Below are positions 34,097 through 44,970 of a stretch of 64,000 bases of DNA, piece by piece. The notes below the pieces were generated by a model, which saw only the letters and a list, made by a program, of their open reading frames with translations, did no database searches and had not been told where the DNA came from. How positions within the stretch are numbered: the stretch's first letter is position 1; every line of letters starts with the position of its first letter. The position numbers and the translations under genes are program-made. Origin of the DNA: Acorus gramineus (lineage: Eukaryota; Streptophyta; Magnoliopsida; Acorales; Acoraceae); assembly GCA_030737835.1 (NCBI GenBank), contig JAUJYN010000022.1, positions 960,712 through 1,024,711 on the forward strand, given 5' to 3'.

Positions 34097-35407
34097 ATGG
34101 AGAAAACCGCCATTACCACAGCCCTCCACAGAGAGTTGGGTGTCTCCTCAGACTTCACGGTCGACGAGTTGTTTGAGGATGAGATCCCCACCCTCTTTCT
34201 TGACTCTGTCCTCCTCCATCCGAGTTATTTCACGGATGAGGGTCTTTCTCTTCCTCTGCCACGCTTGGTGGCAGAGTTTAAGCGTGGCAGAGTTTTTTAA
34301 TTTCTTTGGCCTCCATCCCATCTTGGTCGTCCCCAACGTGTACCGCATCTTGATGTGTGTGGTCGCGTTGGGGAAGAAGACAGGAGTTGAGTTGGGCTTG
34401 ACCGAGATCCGTTGGATCTATCAGGTCAAGGCTTCATCCTCCGGGCTATCCCTGTCCTTCTACATCTCTCGCCGGGCCAGAGCGCCAGAGGTGGTTCTTG
34501 GCATGGCTCGGGGTGATATCCACGACTGGGAGAGTCGCCGGATTCAGGTCCGAGGTCCTTGGATGCCAGATGGTTCGGATTCATCCCATCGCCACTTGCG
34601 TTTCCCATGGAAGCCGATGGTGGATGCCCTCAGGCCAGAGGTCGAGGAGGTGAAGATGGATGACATCTCCCAGGTGATGGAGTATCAGGACTAGTCGTGG
34701 TTGGAGCTGCCTGGATTGGAGGAACCGCGATGTGCTCATCCCATCACAACGTTTCCTGGCGAAGTGGTTGAGTCAGCGGGTGGCCCTGGTTTGATTCCTC
34801 CTCCCACTTCTCCACCTAATGGGGCGAGGCGGCGCTCTTTGAGGCTCCTCCGATTAGGTTTTGGATCAAATTCCATTGCCCTACTGGTGGATTTGACCTT
34901 ATCACCTCCGCCTCCTGTCTCACCATCTCCATCACCAGCCGCTCAATCGTCTTTCTCTTCTTCTTCTTCTTCTTCTTCTTCTTCTTCTTCTTCTTCCTTG
35001 GCTCCCGCGGTCCCTAGGTATTGCGTCCCTTCCACCAGTAGAATGGAGGTCAACGCCCCACCATCGGTGCCCCCGATGACCCTGGGTGCTGGGGCAGATG
35101 CTGCTCCTATTCCCAAAGACTTTCTTCAGGGTGTCCTCCTCCCTCCTGGTGGCCCTTCGAGGAATTTGCAAGCCTCAGTTCATGCCGCCTCCTTCTCCAT
35201 AGATCATCAATTGTGGTCCCTCCGCGAAGCTTGTGAGGGTGATGAAGAAGATCGCCTTATGAACTTCATTAGCGGCTACTGCTTGGGCTATGCTGACCAC
35301 TCACATGGTTTTCGAGAGACGAGCAACGAGGAACTGCCCGGCCTACACCAAGCTGTGAGGGAGAGGAGACTTAGTGGGAAGGGACGAGTAGAAGACAGAG
35401 CAGAGGT
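34097..35407 (+). pseudogene. Decayed plant transposon-associated gene, first exon (MEKTAIT...)
   Basis: The frame opens MEKTAITTALHRELGVSSDF and runs to 34300. A near-repeat of GTGGCAGAGTTTAAGC (34268-34296) shifts the frame. It resumes from about 34285 as FFNFFGLHPILVVPNVYRIL and LGLTEIRWIYQVKA, with FYISRR and RIQVRGPW. A TAG stop lies at 34692. Then a proline/serine-rich linker with a 14-serine run follows, and a C-terminal part (LWSLREACEGDEEDRLMNF). The pattern of hydrophobic residues plus PN resembles the plant family annotated as putative gypsy-type transposase (PF04195), whose members lie inside retroelements. That assignment is from memory and uncertain. It ends at a donor-like GAG|GTTTGA near 35406. 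Confidence 0.5.
34952..34998 (+). repeat. (TTC)n microsatellite coding a serine run
   Basis: About 15 TTC/TCT units give 14 serines in the frame of the decayed gene above. It is a likely site of slippage. Confidence 0.95.
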
Positions 35408-35849
35408 TTGAACTCCTTCTTCTTTTTTTTGTGTAATCTTTATCCAATCAGTGATTAAAAAATTACTTTCGCTGCTCAACCTTGCTTGTATTTTATCTAC
35501 TCGCGCGCTTCGCGTATTCCCTCTCCTTGTTGTACGGTTCTATTCATGAACCATAGAGTCCCAAAAACTTATCGTACCCATGATAATCTGTGAACAGGAT
35601 TCATGAACTTGGTTCACGAACAAGATTTCTCTGGTCGTGCCCGCCTGTCTGCAAAGGCTTTCTCGTCGTTCCATCTTTTCTCCATGCCATGTGGAAAATT
35701 CGTGACAATAAATTCGCTACGTAGGCTGCATGTTTGTCGAAACTGACGCCTCATTTCTCACGCCAGCTGTCCCTCGATATTTGCAGAAGATTTCGGCGGA
35801 AAATCTTCCATGATTTTGATTTTCGTGCTTCTGTTATGATTGCAAGAAG
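35408..35849. other. Intron-like spacer of the MEKTAIT gene
   Basis: T-rich sequence with no open frame of note, flanked by a donor-like GTTTGA and an acceptor-like ATTGCAAG (about 35850). I see no repeat matching other parts of the window. Confidence 0.4.
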
Positions 35850-36490
35850 TTTTCGAATGAGTGGGTGAACGGTCTGCTGCCTCCAAAGGCAAGTCGGCTT
35901 TGAAGAAGAGGCCTAGGCTGCCACTTCTTTCGAAATGGCGGATTAAGGCTGCTCGTCCAACTTTATTAGTTGAAGAGGTGGACCCTAAAGGCAGAGCCAA
36001 AGCCCTACCGGACATCTCCCAGAGATCCCCTGTGGGGAGGGATCTGCCTTCGAGTACTTTCGGTGTGGCTGCCGTCAAGCTTCCTGTGCCTTCCAATGAA
36101 GAGGGATGCGCACCAAGTCCCCAGTCATTCGAGTACCAGAGACGGTGGAGATTCCCTCTTCTCCAGAAGTTGAGTCGGTTGTCGGTCTCTTCTCTGATCT
36201 TCCAATAGTTGCCTCCAGAGCTTTAGTTAGAGAAACTACTGTTGAGCCCTCCCTCGCCAAGGAGGTAGAGGCCATGGCTTCCTCATCTCCCTCATCTGGG
36301 GTTGCTCTAGTTGCTGCGGCAGGCTCGGTGCCTGTGGTTGTTCCCCGTCTAAGGTGCCCCCAGCCGAGGTGTCGGAGAGTACCTTTGTCCCTCATCGGAC
36401 GGAGTCTTTTGTGCGAAGCAGAAAGACTTCGACCGATGATAAGAAAAGAGACCCCTATTTTGGCCGGCCCGACCTTCAAGAAGTTTTGAT
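35850..36490 (+). pseudogene. Probable second exon of the MEKTAIT gene
   Basis: 35861-36100 encodes a basic stretch (ASKGKSALKKRPRLPLLSKW) that looks like a nuclear-localisation-type or nucleic-acid-binding segment. A frame change near 36100 leads to RTKSPVIRVPETVEIPSSPE and SPSSGVALVAAAGSV. A short tail in another frame (about 36400-36488) contains SRKTSTDDKKRDPYFGRP. Variable, low-complexity C-termini are typical of the family suggested for exon 1. No catalytic motif is visible. It is broken by at least one frameshift. Confidence 0.4.
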
Positions 36491-36714
36491 CTTATGACCA
36501 ATACCATTCATGGATTTAATTTAGGTCATCAGAGGCTGGGTTTTGACTAGAATAGTCATCTAAGGACTGATCCAGGTGGGAGAGTGAGTAAAAGTAAAGA
36601 AGCGAGTGATCCAACCTTCGGATGGGGTTCTTAGCCATCGTGCACGGGGCAGCCCGGCGTCAGTTTCCTTGTCCTTACCGTACCCGTGCTTGGGTAACTC
36701 AACAAACCAAGGGG
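36491..36714. other. Unannotated spacer before the solo LTR
   Basis: 224 bp with no convincing coding or repeat content. It ends with GGGG followed by the ATATC duplication. Confidence 0.5.
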
Positions 36715-36719
36715 ATATC
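36715..36719. other. Target-site duplication ATATC, left copy (L11)
   Basis: ATATC precedes L11 and recurs at 40336-40340 directly after it. Confidence 0.88.
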
Positions 36720-39700
36720 TGTCACGCCCCAGGGCGGCCGTCCCCGAGACGTGGCAATAATAAAATATCAGCTATCAATACCAGAGGTCAATAAAGACTC
36801 CAACAACACACAAGGTGGCAAAGCAAGGATAATGATAACTGACTGAAAAGCAGAAGCATAATATATAAACAATGTCTGTAAACCAAAAACATTATTACAG
36901 ACTCGAATACACAATCACTGTCCTGTGAGAGCCAAGTCTAGACCAAAGAAAATACAACCTGTGCCACATGCACGATTTACAATACATACAATGACTCTAG
37001 GACTGCTGACAGCCTCGCACTCGCCACCCACCAGAAGAACGCTCCACGCCCATAAGACCACGCCATAGGAAAGCTCCAGCTCCACGCCCAACACTACCCC
37101 TGAAAAGAAACAGTATGCGAGGGGTGAGCTACAAGCTCAGTGAGTGGCTGGAAACCAATCACCATACAACAGTTCAATACATAAACAATTCCCTTTCAAG
37201 GTAAACATGGGTGGAAACCCATGGATAACAGGGTCACGCGGCGGCGCGACCAACCTCACCCTCACCCTCACCCTCGGAGGGAGACTCTTGGGACTTTTGG
37301 GGAGAGACCATACCGTTGGTCGAGGAGACCCGGGATTACTGGTCCACACAACATTACTAGATCACCAACCTCACCCTCACCCTCACTCCCGGAGGGAGAC
37401 TCCTGGGACTTTTGGGGAGAGACCATACCGTTGGTCGAGGACCCAGGATTATTGGTCTACGCAACACTACTGGATCATCTACATCGAGTTAACCGCCCAA
37501 CGATGTTTTTCAACATCGATACGAGACCGGACCCAACAACTATGAGAATGGATGAACAACGAATGGGTCACGAGGCGACGTGTCTTCACCTCATCCTCAC
37601 CCTCACTCCCGGAGGGAGACTCTTGGGACATTTGGAAGAGACTTAGACTGCTCTACACCCTTGCTCCACCTGTAGCCCTTCCCCCCGCGTAGCCTCTACC
37701 TGGTATACTCCCACGATCAGTACCTTCCGAATGCATCGGTGGTACCTACGGATGGGAGCCTCTGTCAGGACAGCTTTCCCAAAGCCGGGGAGTTCCTACA
37801 TCGGATCCAACGAAGGGGAGAACGATTCCACGCTCGCAATATCATTCGTTAGCCCTCTCCCGGGTAGCCTCTACCTGGTACACTCCCACGATCAGTACGC
37901 TCCCGAACGCATCGGTGGTACCTACGGATGGGAGCCCTCTGTCAGGTTAGCTACAACCCGGCCCTCTTCAACACGGACGACATTGGGAGTAAACATTCCA
38001 TGTTCGCAAAGCGAACCCAATGGAAAAACAACTACTCTCGATAATCACTTATCGAGATATCGAATACTACTGTACTCCCACATGGTTGCGTCGCTCAAAC
38101 ACAGGGGGGTGTCACGCCCCAACTACCGGCTTAACAATCCGATAAGATAATGAATTCTCCTGAATTCCACACGAGTGCATCGCTCGGATGCACGGGGCGA
38201 TTACAACGCTAGCGCTCTAACTAATAAGGTACAACCCGACAGCGGGTCATACCCACGCCTATTCCAGCTAGGCCTATCAGTTTTTAACATGCGCATATAA
38301 ATATATCCAGGAGAATTTTATATCTAGCTATGTGCATGAACCATATACACAATCATCTAATAATTATAGGGACACTCCCTAACATGGATTTACATCACAA
38401 TAAATCATACAACATGCATACATGGTCATTAATCACATAATCATACAAGATATACCCTAACATGCGTTGGATATCGCCAACTTAAAAGAAAGGGTCAAGC
38501 GCGATCTCGCGCACTAACAGGTGCATGCCAATATTCCAAACGAACCTGAGTCGAGTAGGAAATCGCATCTACTTACTCAGTTCGTTTAGAGGGAGAGGGC
38601 GGGAGAGATCATCATCTCATAAAGCTGGTCATAGCTTTGCCCCATTAGCATGGGCGCAACAGCTACACCATGCTCTCGAGTCTTATCGCAAGGGAATATT
38701 AGGCAGGTGCCCGTTATTAACCCAGACTTAATCATGTTCTATATTCCAATTAATATGGTGGGAGTAGTATTACAATACTACCTAAGGCATGCCATATTAT
38801 ATACATCCATATACATTACCAAAAATACATGCCCATACTAGAGGGGCTCATGCAACACAATCATTCATACATGTATATAAGCCTAGCATGCCAGATATCT
38901 ACATATTATAGCTTAAGCATGGCCATACTACTTATCTACACAAGTAGTATAGCTAGGGGGCCCCATCGATGCGCGACGCGCGACTACGCACGTCGAGCGC
39001 ATCCCGAGAGGGGGGGGATTGGATCGAACCACTCACCGATACCTGGATCGCCGCGCGTCCGGTCTACGAGATCTGCAAAACACAACCAATGATCCATAAT
39101 TAAATTATGGAACCTCCTATCACACATATAAGCTTACTTCATGAAAACCCTAACCCTGATACTTCCATATTGTCACCCAAGACACATGCAACCAACTCCT
39201 TGACACTCAACCAAGCAAAACTGCTAAACCTGCTGCAACCAGCCCTACTAATTGGTCTTCACAGCACCCAATACACTTCCACAAATTATGAAATAAATCA
39301 TGAACATTCTATGATATGCTGGGATCATAATCCATGAAGACATTAGAACCTAATTTTGCCTCTACAAGCCCGAAACAAATCTTTTCCCGAAGCAGGTCAG
39401 TTCCTACGTGAATCTGGACAGGTCATGTAAAACTGGTTCTAACTTACACCACAGATATCATAATGACCCCAAATTTCATATATAACATCTAGACACATAG
39501 ATGATCAAATCATAAGAAGACATAATCCTAAATATATGCCTCTAAATACTAGATTCACTGAGATCTTTAAAAGACAGTGTGCTGCCTTACCAAAACAGGG
39601 GAAGGGAAATGGGGAGATGCGGGGTTCTCGACACACCCACGACCACCTCAACCACCACCACCACTACCACCACCTCATCAGCCACTCCACCAGCCTTCCT

Positions 39701-40335
39701 TGGCTGAAAACAGGGGGGGGGGAAGGCATGAGAAGGAGCTAATGAGAAGAGAAACAACAACAACAACTACAACAACATTAACACACACACTCACCCTTTT
39801 TCACTCTCTCTACTTGATCCACCTTCTTCATGTTCCTTCTTTTCCAACACAAATGGAAGCAAAAGAGGGGAAAGGAAGAGAAGTGGTCGGATGGGTTGGG
39901 AGGGAAGAGAGAGAGAGAGAGAGGTTTTCACTTAAGGGGGGGCATTTATCATGAATAAAGGGGGTTGGTGGGGTGGGTTTGACAAGTCAACCTAACCAAG
40001 CTAGAGGACAAAACCAATTGACTTGGTCAATGGTCATCCTTGACTTGGTCAAAGTCACCCCTTTGATAATCCACTATCGACCAAAACCCGGATACGATTC
40101 GAAACTGTATATTTCCCTAAACGTAACCAGAACTCGGTGAAATTTTTATGGGTAGTACTAAACGGTACCAGGACCCATAATATGCAGTCAGATTTCCAAT
40201 CAAAGTACTCTAACTCCCGCAGGTGGCTAAAAGCCAAAATTTTAGTTGCTCCGATCGAAAAATTAAAAAGGCCATGAATAACCCAGAAGTGACCAAGGCT
40301 TAACCGAAATGGCTCCAAATGACACAGGCATAACA
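36720..40335 (-). mobile_element. LTR copy L11: solo LTR (U3 type 2, beta type)
   Basis: 3616 bp from TGTCACGCCCC to GGCATAACA, with ATATC duplications on both sides and no PBS, gag or polypurine tract. This is the usual product of recombination between the two LTRs of one element. It matches L2, L8 and L12 in the beta part and L12 in U3. Between the acceptor-like site (39073) and the donor-like site (39600) it has unrelated AT-rich sequence instead of the CpG tract. Confidence 0.92.
39073..39600 (-). other. Replacement sequence exactly between the candidate splice sites of L11
   Basis: On the minus strand LTR similarity runs to TTTTG|GTAAGG (39600) and resumes at TTTTGCAG|ATCTCG (39073). 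The 528 bp between is AT-rich, has no CpG island character and matches nothing else in the window. It has no long open frame. Its boundaries coincide with GT and AG, which supports the intron idea. Confidence 0.6.
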
Positions 40336-40340
40336 ATATC
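40336..40340. other. Target-site duplication ATATC, right copy (L11)
   Basis: It matches 36715-36719. Confidence 0.88.
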
Positions 40341-40873
40341 GCAGACAGAAAGCAAAATAAAATGTGTTTGATTTGGTGAATTAGATCATTTGAAAGACAA
40401 AGATCCTGGAAAAGAACCAGGACTGATGAAATTTGAACTGAATGGCATAGGAAATGTGGTAAAAACTTCAAGAGAGTCGTATTTGATCAAGTAGGATATG
40501 GAAATAAACCAATACATGGTTGTTTGTTTTTAGAAAACTTGGAAATAAGCGTATTTGAGAAGATGGCATGGGGCAGCTAGTTGCTTTTAGCCGACAGGGA
40601 GGGGCGGCTAGTTGTATTTAGTCGTCGGATAGGGGGCGGCTACTCGCAGGTAGCCGTCGGTCAACTGAGTCCCTTATAATCGAAAAAAGGACCCTCTCTC
40701 TCCCGCACATTTTCAAAACGGTTGCTCTTCCCTCTCTTCTTCTTCTTCTCTGTTTGAAACAAAAAAAAACCTTGATTTCCTTGGCTTTGATTCACCCTAG
40801 ATTACTCCTTTCTTCTATATTTTGAAGCCCTAGTTTCCTTTGGGGTTTTCCTTTCTTTGCAAAATCGGAGGAG
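40341..40873 (+). promoter_or_regulatory. Upstream region of the PMD gene relic with repeated small hairpins
   Basis: Three short inverted repeats of the form GGGGCGGCTA...TAGCCG lie at about 40570-40595, 40599-40627 and 40632-40659. A TTATAAT box-like sequence follows at about 40674-40680, then a CT-rich leader, then the ATG at 40874. The same hairpin type recurs in the LTR at 54678-56067. Confidence 0.5.
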
Positions 40874-41532
40874 ATGATGAAGGGGAAGAGGACGGCTTCG
40901 ATGATGAAGCGTCTCCGGTCTTCCCGAGAGCAGAGGGGGACTGTCTCGGGGTGTAAATCATTAGAGAGCTGTGGGACGGAGAGGAGGGTCATGGAGGAGA
41001 CGACCCAAATGGCGATGACGCCATTGGTGAGTGCGGGTGGAGGTGCAGGTGCATCCTTGGGTGTTGCCCTAGAGGTTGAGAGTGGTTTGATTGGTTACAC
41101 ACGCAAGAGGAGATGTTGGGATCAACCGGTAGTGGCCGAAGAGGTGGTTTTGGAGGTCGGAGGGTCGGCCGAGGGTGGTATGAGAGGTGAAACATGGGGT
41201 GAGGGGCTGTCATTAGCGAGGAGACGGCCCGTATCTTGGGTGAGGCATTTGGTGAGGACAAGGGTGGCCTTGGTGATGGTGAGGCTAGTATAGCAGGTGA
41301 GGAAGAGGCGAGGAGAGCCTTGGGTGATTATGAGGTGTTGACCTCTGGTGCAGTGGGCACGGAAGAGGGCGGGGGCATTGGGTTCGAGGTCGAGGAGACC
41401 ATGGGTGCTGAGGGTATTGGCGCGGAGGAGGTCGTGGTTGACGAGTAGGGGGATGAAGATGAGGGGGACGATGACGGGATGGATGATCCCGACGAGGCTG
41501 AGGCGGAGGCTCCTGGAGCCACACGAGCCATG
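40874..41532 (+). pseudogene. PMD gene relic, exon 1 (acidic N-terminal region)
   Basis: It starts MMKGKRTASMMKRLRSSREQ. The first frame runs to 41293. The downstream part that joins exon 2 in frame is the next frame (about 41236-41532), rich in Glu, Gly and Asp with a TAG at 41446. At least one frameshift therefore lies within it. The end, ACACGAGCCATG|GTATTC, is a good donor and leaves phase 0. Acidic, poorly conserved N-termini are usual for PMD proteins. Confidence 0.55.
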
Positions 41533-42175
41533 GTATTCTCCTAATTCCCCTTTGTTTTATTTCAGATTTGGCATGTTGTATTTGAATTATGGGTTTATAT
41601 GAACATATGTTAGTAATTGATGTCTATCTGATATATGATATGAGTGGGGAGTAGTATAAGTTTCTTGTGAATTTTTAATGAAGGATATATATATAATAGA
41701 AAGGGTTTGATCACGGTGGGATGTGAGGTAAAAATAAGCATGTAATTTAAAGGAATAAAGCATGTACAAGTTCTTTATCATGTTTGAAATTGTTATGGTG
41801 GGCTTTACATGATATATGGAAAAGGGGGGGGGGACAATTTTTATCATGTATGCATACATTTATAATAGACATAGTGAAAAAAAGAAATGAAAATGTAAGC
41901 ATGATATAGAAATTTTGGTGAGACCAATACGTTAAGTTCATATTTTCACGATGTTGTAGCATGTGTTTACTATGATTAATTTAAGAATGTTTCAAGAGAT
42001 AGACCATGGTGGGATATGACGGTATATGATTCAGGGTAAAAAAAAAAGGTGAATTTATATTTCATGCTTTGATGTTCTAGTTGTTGATGTTTAACTAAGC
42101 ATGGTTTTAAGTAAATTTTGAAGTATTCTTACCTTGTGAGCGTTTTCGTGGATCTAACTTCTTTCTCAATTTCAG

Positions 42176-42895
42176 CGACCGAATCGCATACGGGCTTTGT
42201 GGCATGGGACCAAGAGATGGTATGACGCCCTGATGTCGGACGAGAGGAACTTGGTGGATGGAGCGGGATTCCGTTCCTTCTTTTTGATCGAGCTGCTCCA
42301 TGTCCATCGTCCTTATCTGGAGGTGTTGGCAGAGAGATGGGATCCAGAGAGCTGCGCCTTCATCCTCCCTACGGGTGCGGTGATGCCGACTTTGGAAGAT
42401 GTCTGGAGGATCACCGGTCTTCCAGTCTTGGGAGAGGCAGTGATTGCGGCGACTAGTGCTGACTACCGGGCACTATTCTGAGAGTCGATCAGAGAGTTGG
42501 AGTTCATTGAGCGAGAGAGGACTCTGAACCAGATCCCGCTTGGTCAATTATCGAGGCAGTACGGCCTTGGCTCCTTCACGCAGCACCAGAAGGGTTAAGC
42601 TGCAGCTAGCTTCGAGATGGGATGTGTGATGATTGAGGCGAGAGAGGCGGCCGCGTGCCCACAGAGGGCACGGAGGGAGTTGAGGGCGTTCTTCCTCTAT
42701 TTCTTCGGTCGAGTTCTCTTCTCGACGGCTTCTGATAAGGTCTCCTCTCACTCTCTGCTACTGATGAGGGACCTCGAGGCCATGGAACGCTTTGCTTGGG
42801 GAGCCGCGATGCTCGCCCACCTCTTTGCAGAACTCTCGAAGAAAGTGAAGAGGGCCGGGGGCAAGAACCTTGGCGGTTTTCCAGCATTTCTGCAG
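42176..42895 (+). pseudogene. PMD gene relic, exon 2 (conserved plant mobile domain)
   Basis: It follows a TTTCTCAATTTCAG acceptor. The frame encodes RWYDALMSDERNLVDGAGF, ERWDPESCAFILPTGAVMPT, LEDVWRITGLPVLGEAV and later LRAFFLYFFGRVLFSTASDK. The ERWDPE...F.LPTG...TLEDV...TGLP series is the signature of the plant mobile domain (PF10536), shared by MAIN/MAIL proteins and by transposon-captured copies. In-frame TGA (42479) and TAA (42596) break it; the same frame continues after each. It ends at a CAG|GTACAG donor (42895). Confidence 0.85.
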
Positions 42896-42978
42896 GTACA
42901 GTTTAGTGAGGATAGAAATGATTTGGCTTATGTTTATTAACTTCACCTGACTTTGGTTTTGACTTTCTTTCTGTTCAG

Positions 42979-43133
42979 ATTTTCGGGTACGAGCACTTTG
43001 CCATTGCTCACCCGACTCAGCTTGTTTTCAATCGCACTCTCCCTTGGGCTATGAGATGGGTGCCTCGAGGGCTTCTCGCTTGCGTTGTCTCGCTCAGTTC
43101 GGAGAGGCCTTCCGCGCTTTAAAGGAAGAAGAG
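42979..43133 (+). pseudogene. PMD gene relic, exon 3
   Basis: After TCTGTTCAG the sequence encodes IFGYEHFAIAHPTQ and LPWAMRWVP, then needs a frame change near 43060 to continue as LAQFGEAFRALKEEE, which ends cleanly at GAG|GTATAT. The segment is short but lies in the correct order for a PMD protein. One frameshift is inferred. Confidence 0.65.
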
Positions 43134-43220
43134 GTATATATTTTCTGGACCTCTCTAGCTTGTATTTGATTTTCTTTTGTCTAAGCTCTCTTCTTTATTC
43201 TTTGGTATTCTTCATTGTAG

Positions 43221-43520
43221 ATGACCTAGAGGCCCTATATGGAGGAGGAGGTCCCAGAGGAGCTGTCGAGGGACGTTTGGCTGATCTTCTTTAATGAGGT
43301 CGTCTTTCACGCAATCAGCCGGGTTGTCCGTCAACTTTAGTATCATCAATGGGTGCCCATCGACCTGTCGAAGTGTCCTCTGATCCCGGTAGCCGGAATT
43401 TCTTGGGACACAAACCTCCCGAGGAATTATGAAACATATGTGGCGAGATGGGTGAGTAGGGGAACTCTGGTGGGGGAGCGTCGTCCTGAGGTGGTTAGCA
43501 GCGAGGAGTACATGGCCAGG
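43221..43520 (+). pseudogene. PMD gene relic, exon 4/5 start, cut by the Athila element
   Basis: After TTCATTGTAG it encodes RPYMEEEVPEELSRDVWLIF, FFNEVVFHAISRVVRQL and WVPIDLSKCPLIPV. The I..VV.H...RVVRQ pattern matches the PMD family. In-frame TAG codons lie at 43227 and 43338. The exon is interrupted at 43520, inside the codons following EEYMA; the rest of the exon is at 54070-54134. Confidence 0.75.
43516..43520. other. Target-site duplication CCAGG, left copy (Athila)
   Basis: CCAGG precedes the left LTR and CCTGG (54070-54074) follows the right LTR. They differ at the centre base, so one copy has mutated. Confidence 0.75.
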
Positions 43521-44970
43521 TGATTGATTATTAAAGTTGTTATTAATTACCGCAAGTGCACGGATCATTACAGAAGTATAGATCTAGCAAATACGGGTCG
43601 ATCCCACAGAGAATTGTTCAAATTAAATTATTAATTGATTTACCTAATCGAATTAGACAGGAAGATTGATGAAGGTTTATTTTTTTATTTTTATTTTTTT
43701 AAAAAAATGGATATTAATATAAAAAGATAACTAGGGTTTTAGAATCCACCATGCAATACCAATTTCGGGGTTATATTCAAATGTGAAACTCCACCATATA
43801 ACTCAATCAATATTGACATTAGTCAAATACCAATCGTAAATTAAATATTTAAAATCATATTAATTATTTCATAAAATGATCTATCTCCTTTCCCTTTATA
43901 AAATCTACCAACTCAATATTCAACTTGTTAAGAAGAGCATAAAATATCAGAGAACCTAATCAAAGCATATTTTATCAAATCAAATACAAGAGATTTTTGA
44001 AGAAGGTAATAAGAAATTCACATGAAAGGTTTCAAAAGAGAATTGAAGGAGAGATTGATATTCAATAAAGCAAACAATATGGAGAATTCAGATCTAAATA
44101 TAAAATCCTAAACTAGCATTGCATGGTTTCATTTTTAACCCTAGTTGAAGATTTAGCTACTAGAAAACATGATCAAACTAAATAAAAAATCAAAAATAAA
44201 AGACATCATATTATTGAAAAATTCTTGAAAATAAAAATACTAAAGTAATATTAAAATTCAGATCTAAATATATACAAACATCCAAAGATATGAGATGAAA
44301 AGGAAAACAAAAACAAAGCAAAACTATTGAATCTTTCGTCTCCTTTAGTTATCCCTTTGCCTCCTTGTTTGATGCCCTCTTCTTGACTTCATATGTGTTC
44401 CTTTTATAGCCTCCAGCCTTGAATCTTGACCATTGATTTGCAATGAATTGGATGGTTAAGATTGGCCATCAACCTTCCTCATATGAATATTTGACAATTT
44501 TAGCAGGTAAAATCTTTCATTCCCGTCATTAATTTTCTGCAGAATCTTCGGATGAATTTTTGACCCCTAATAAGGTGGAATTGCAAAATATTCATGAAAC
44601 ATTGATTTGTAGATCTTGAAAATATCTTTTCAACGCCATATTTGGGCCAAAATACGATATTTGAGGCAAAAGTTATGGTCAAAATAGTGGGACGGTTTTA
44701 ACATTGATTTGAAGAATATTTGATTGGATTTTGATTTTTGATTCTCTCTTCACCAAATCTTTATCTAGCATAATTTTGGATCTTCAAGAATCCTCTTGAT
44801 TCTCCTTCATATCTTTAAATGCTTTATAGAATATTTTGCATTGATAATCATCATTTATCTCAATTACCTGCAATAACAAATAAATTCTGAATATTAGTCA
44901 TTATTACACATAAAATTAGGAAATAGAAACTAAATTAAGGGGATTAAATGTGCAAATAATACGCTTATCA
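43521..44970 (-). repeat. Athila 3' LTR
   Basis: 1450 bp, TGATTGATTATTAAAG to ACGCTTATCA (TGAT...ATCA termini). AT-rich, with no similarity to the chromovirus LTRs. Compared with the 5' LTR it has extra bases near 44375-44390 and 44717-44730. Confidence 0.95.

Noticed and set aside
36720..40335. L11 as one end of a longer element including the MEKTAIT gene
   Set aside because: ATATC on both sides and absence of PBS and polypurine tract show a solo LTR inserted next to the gene.
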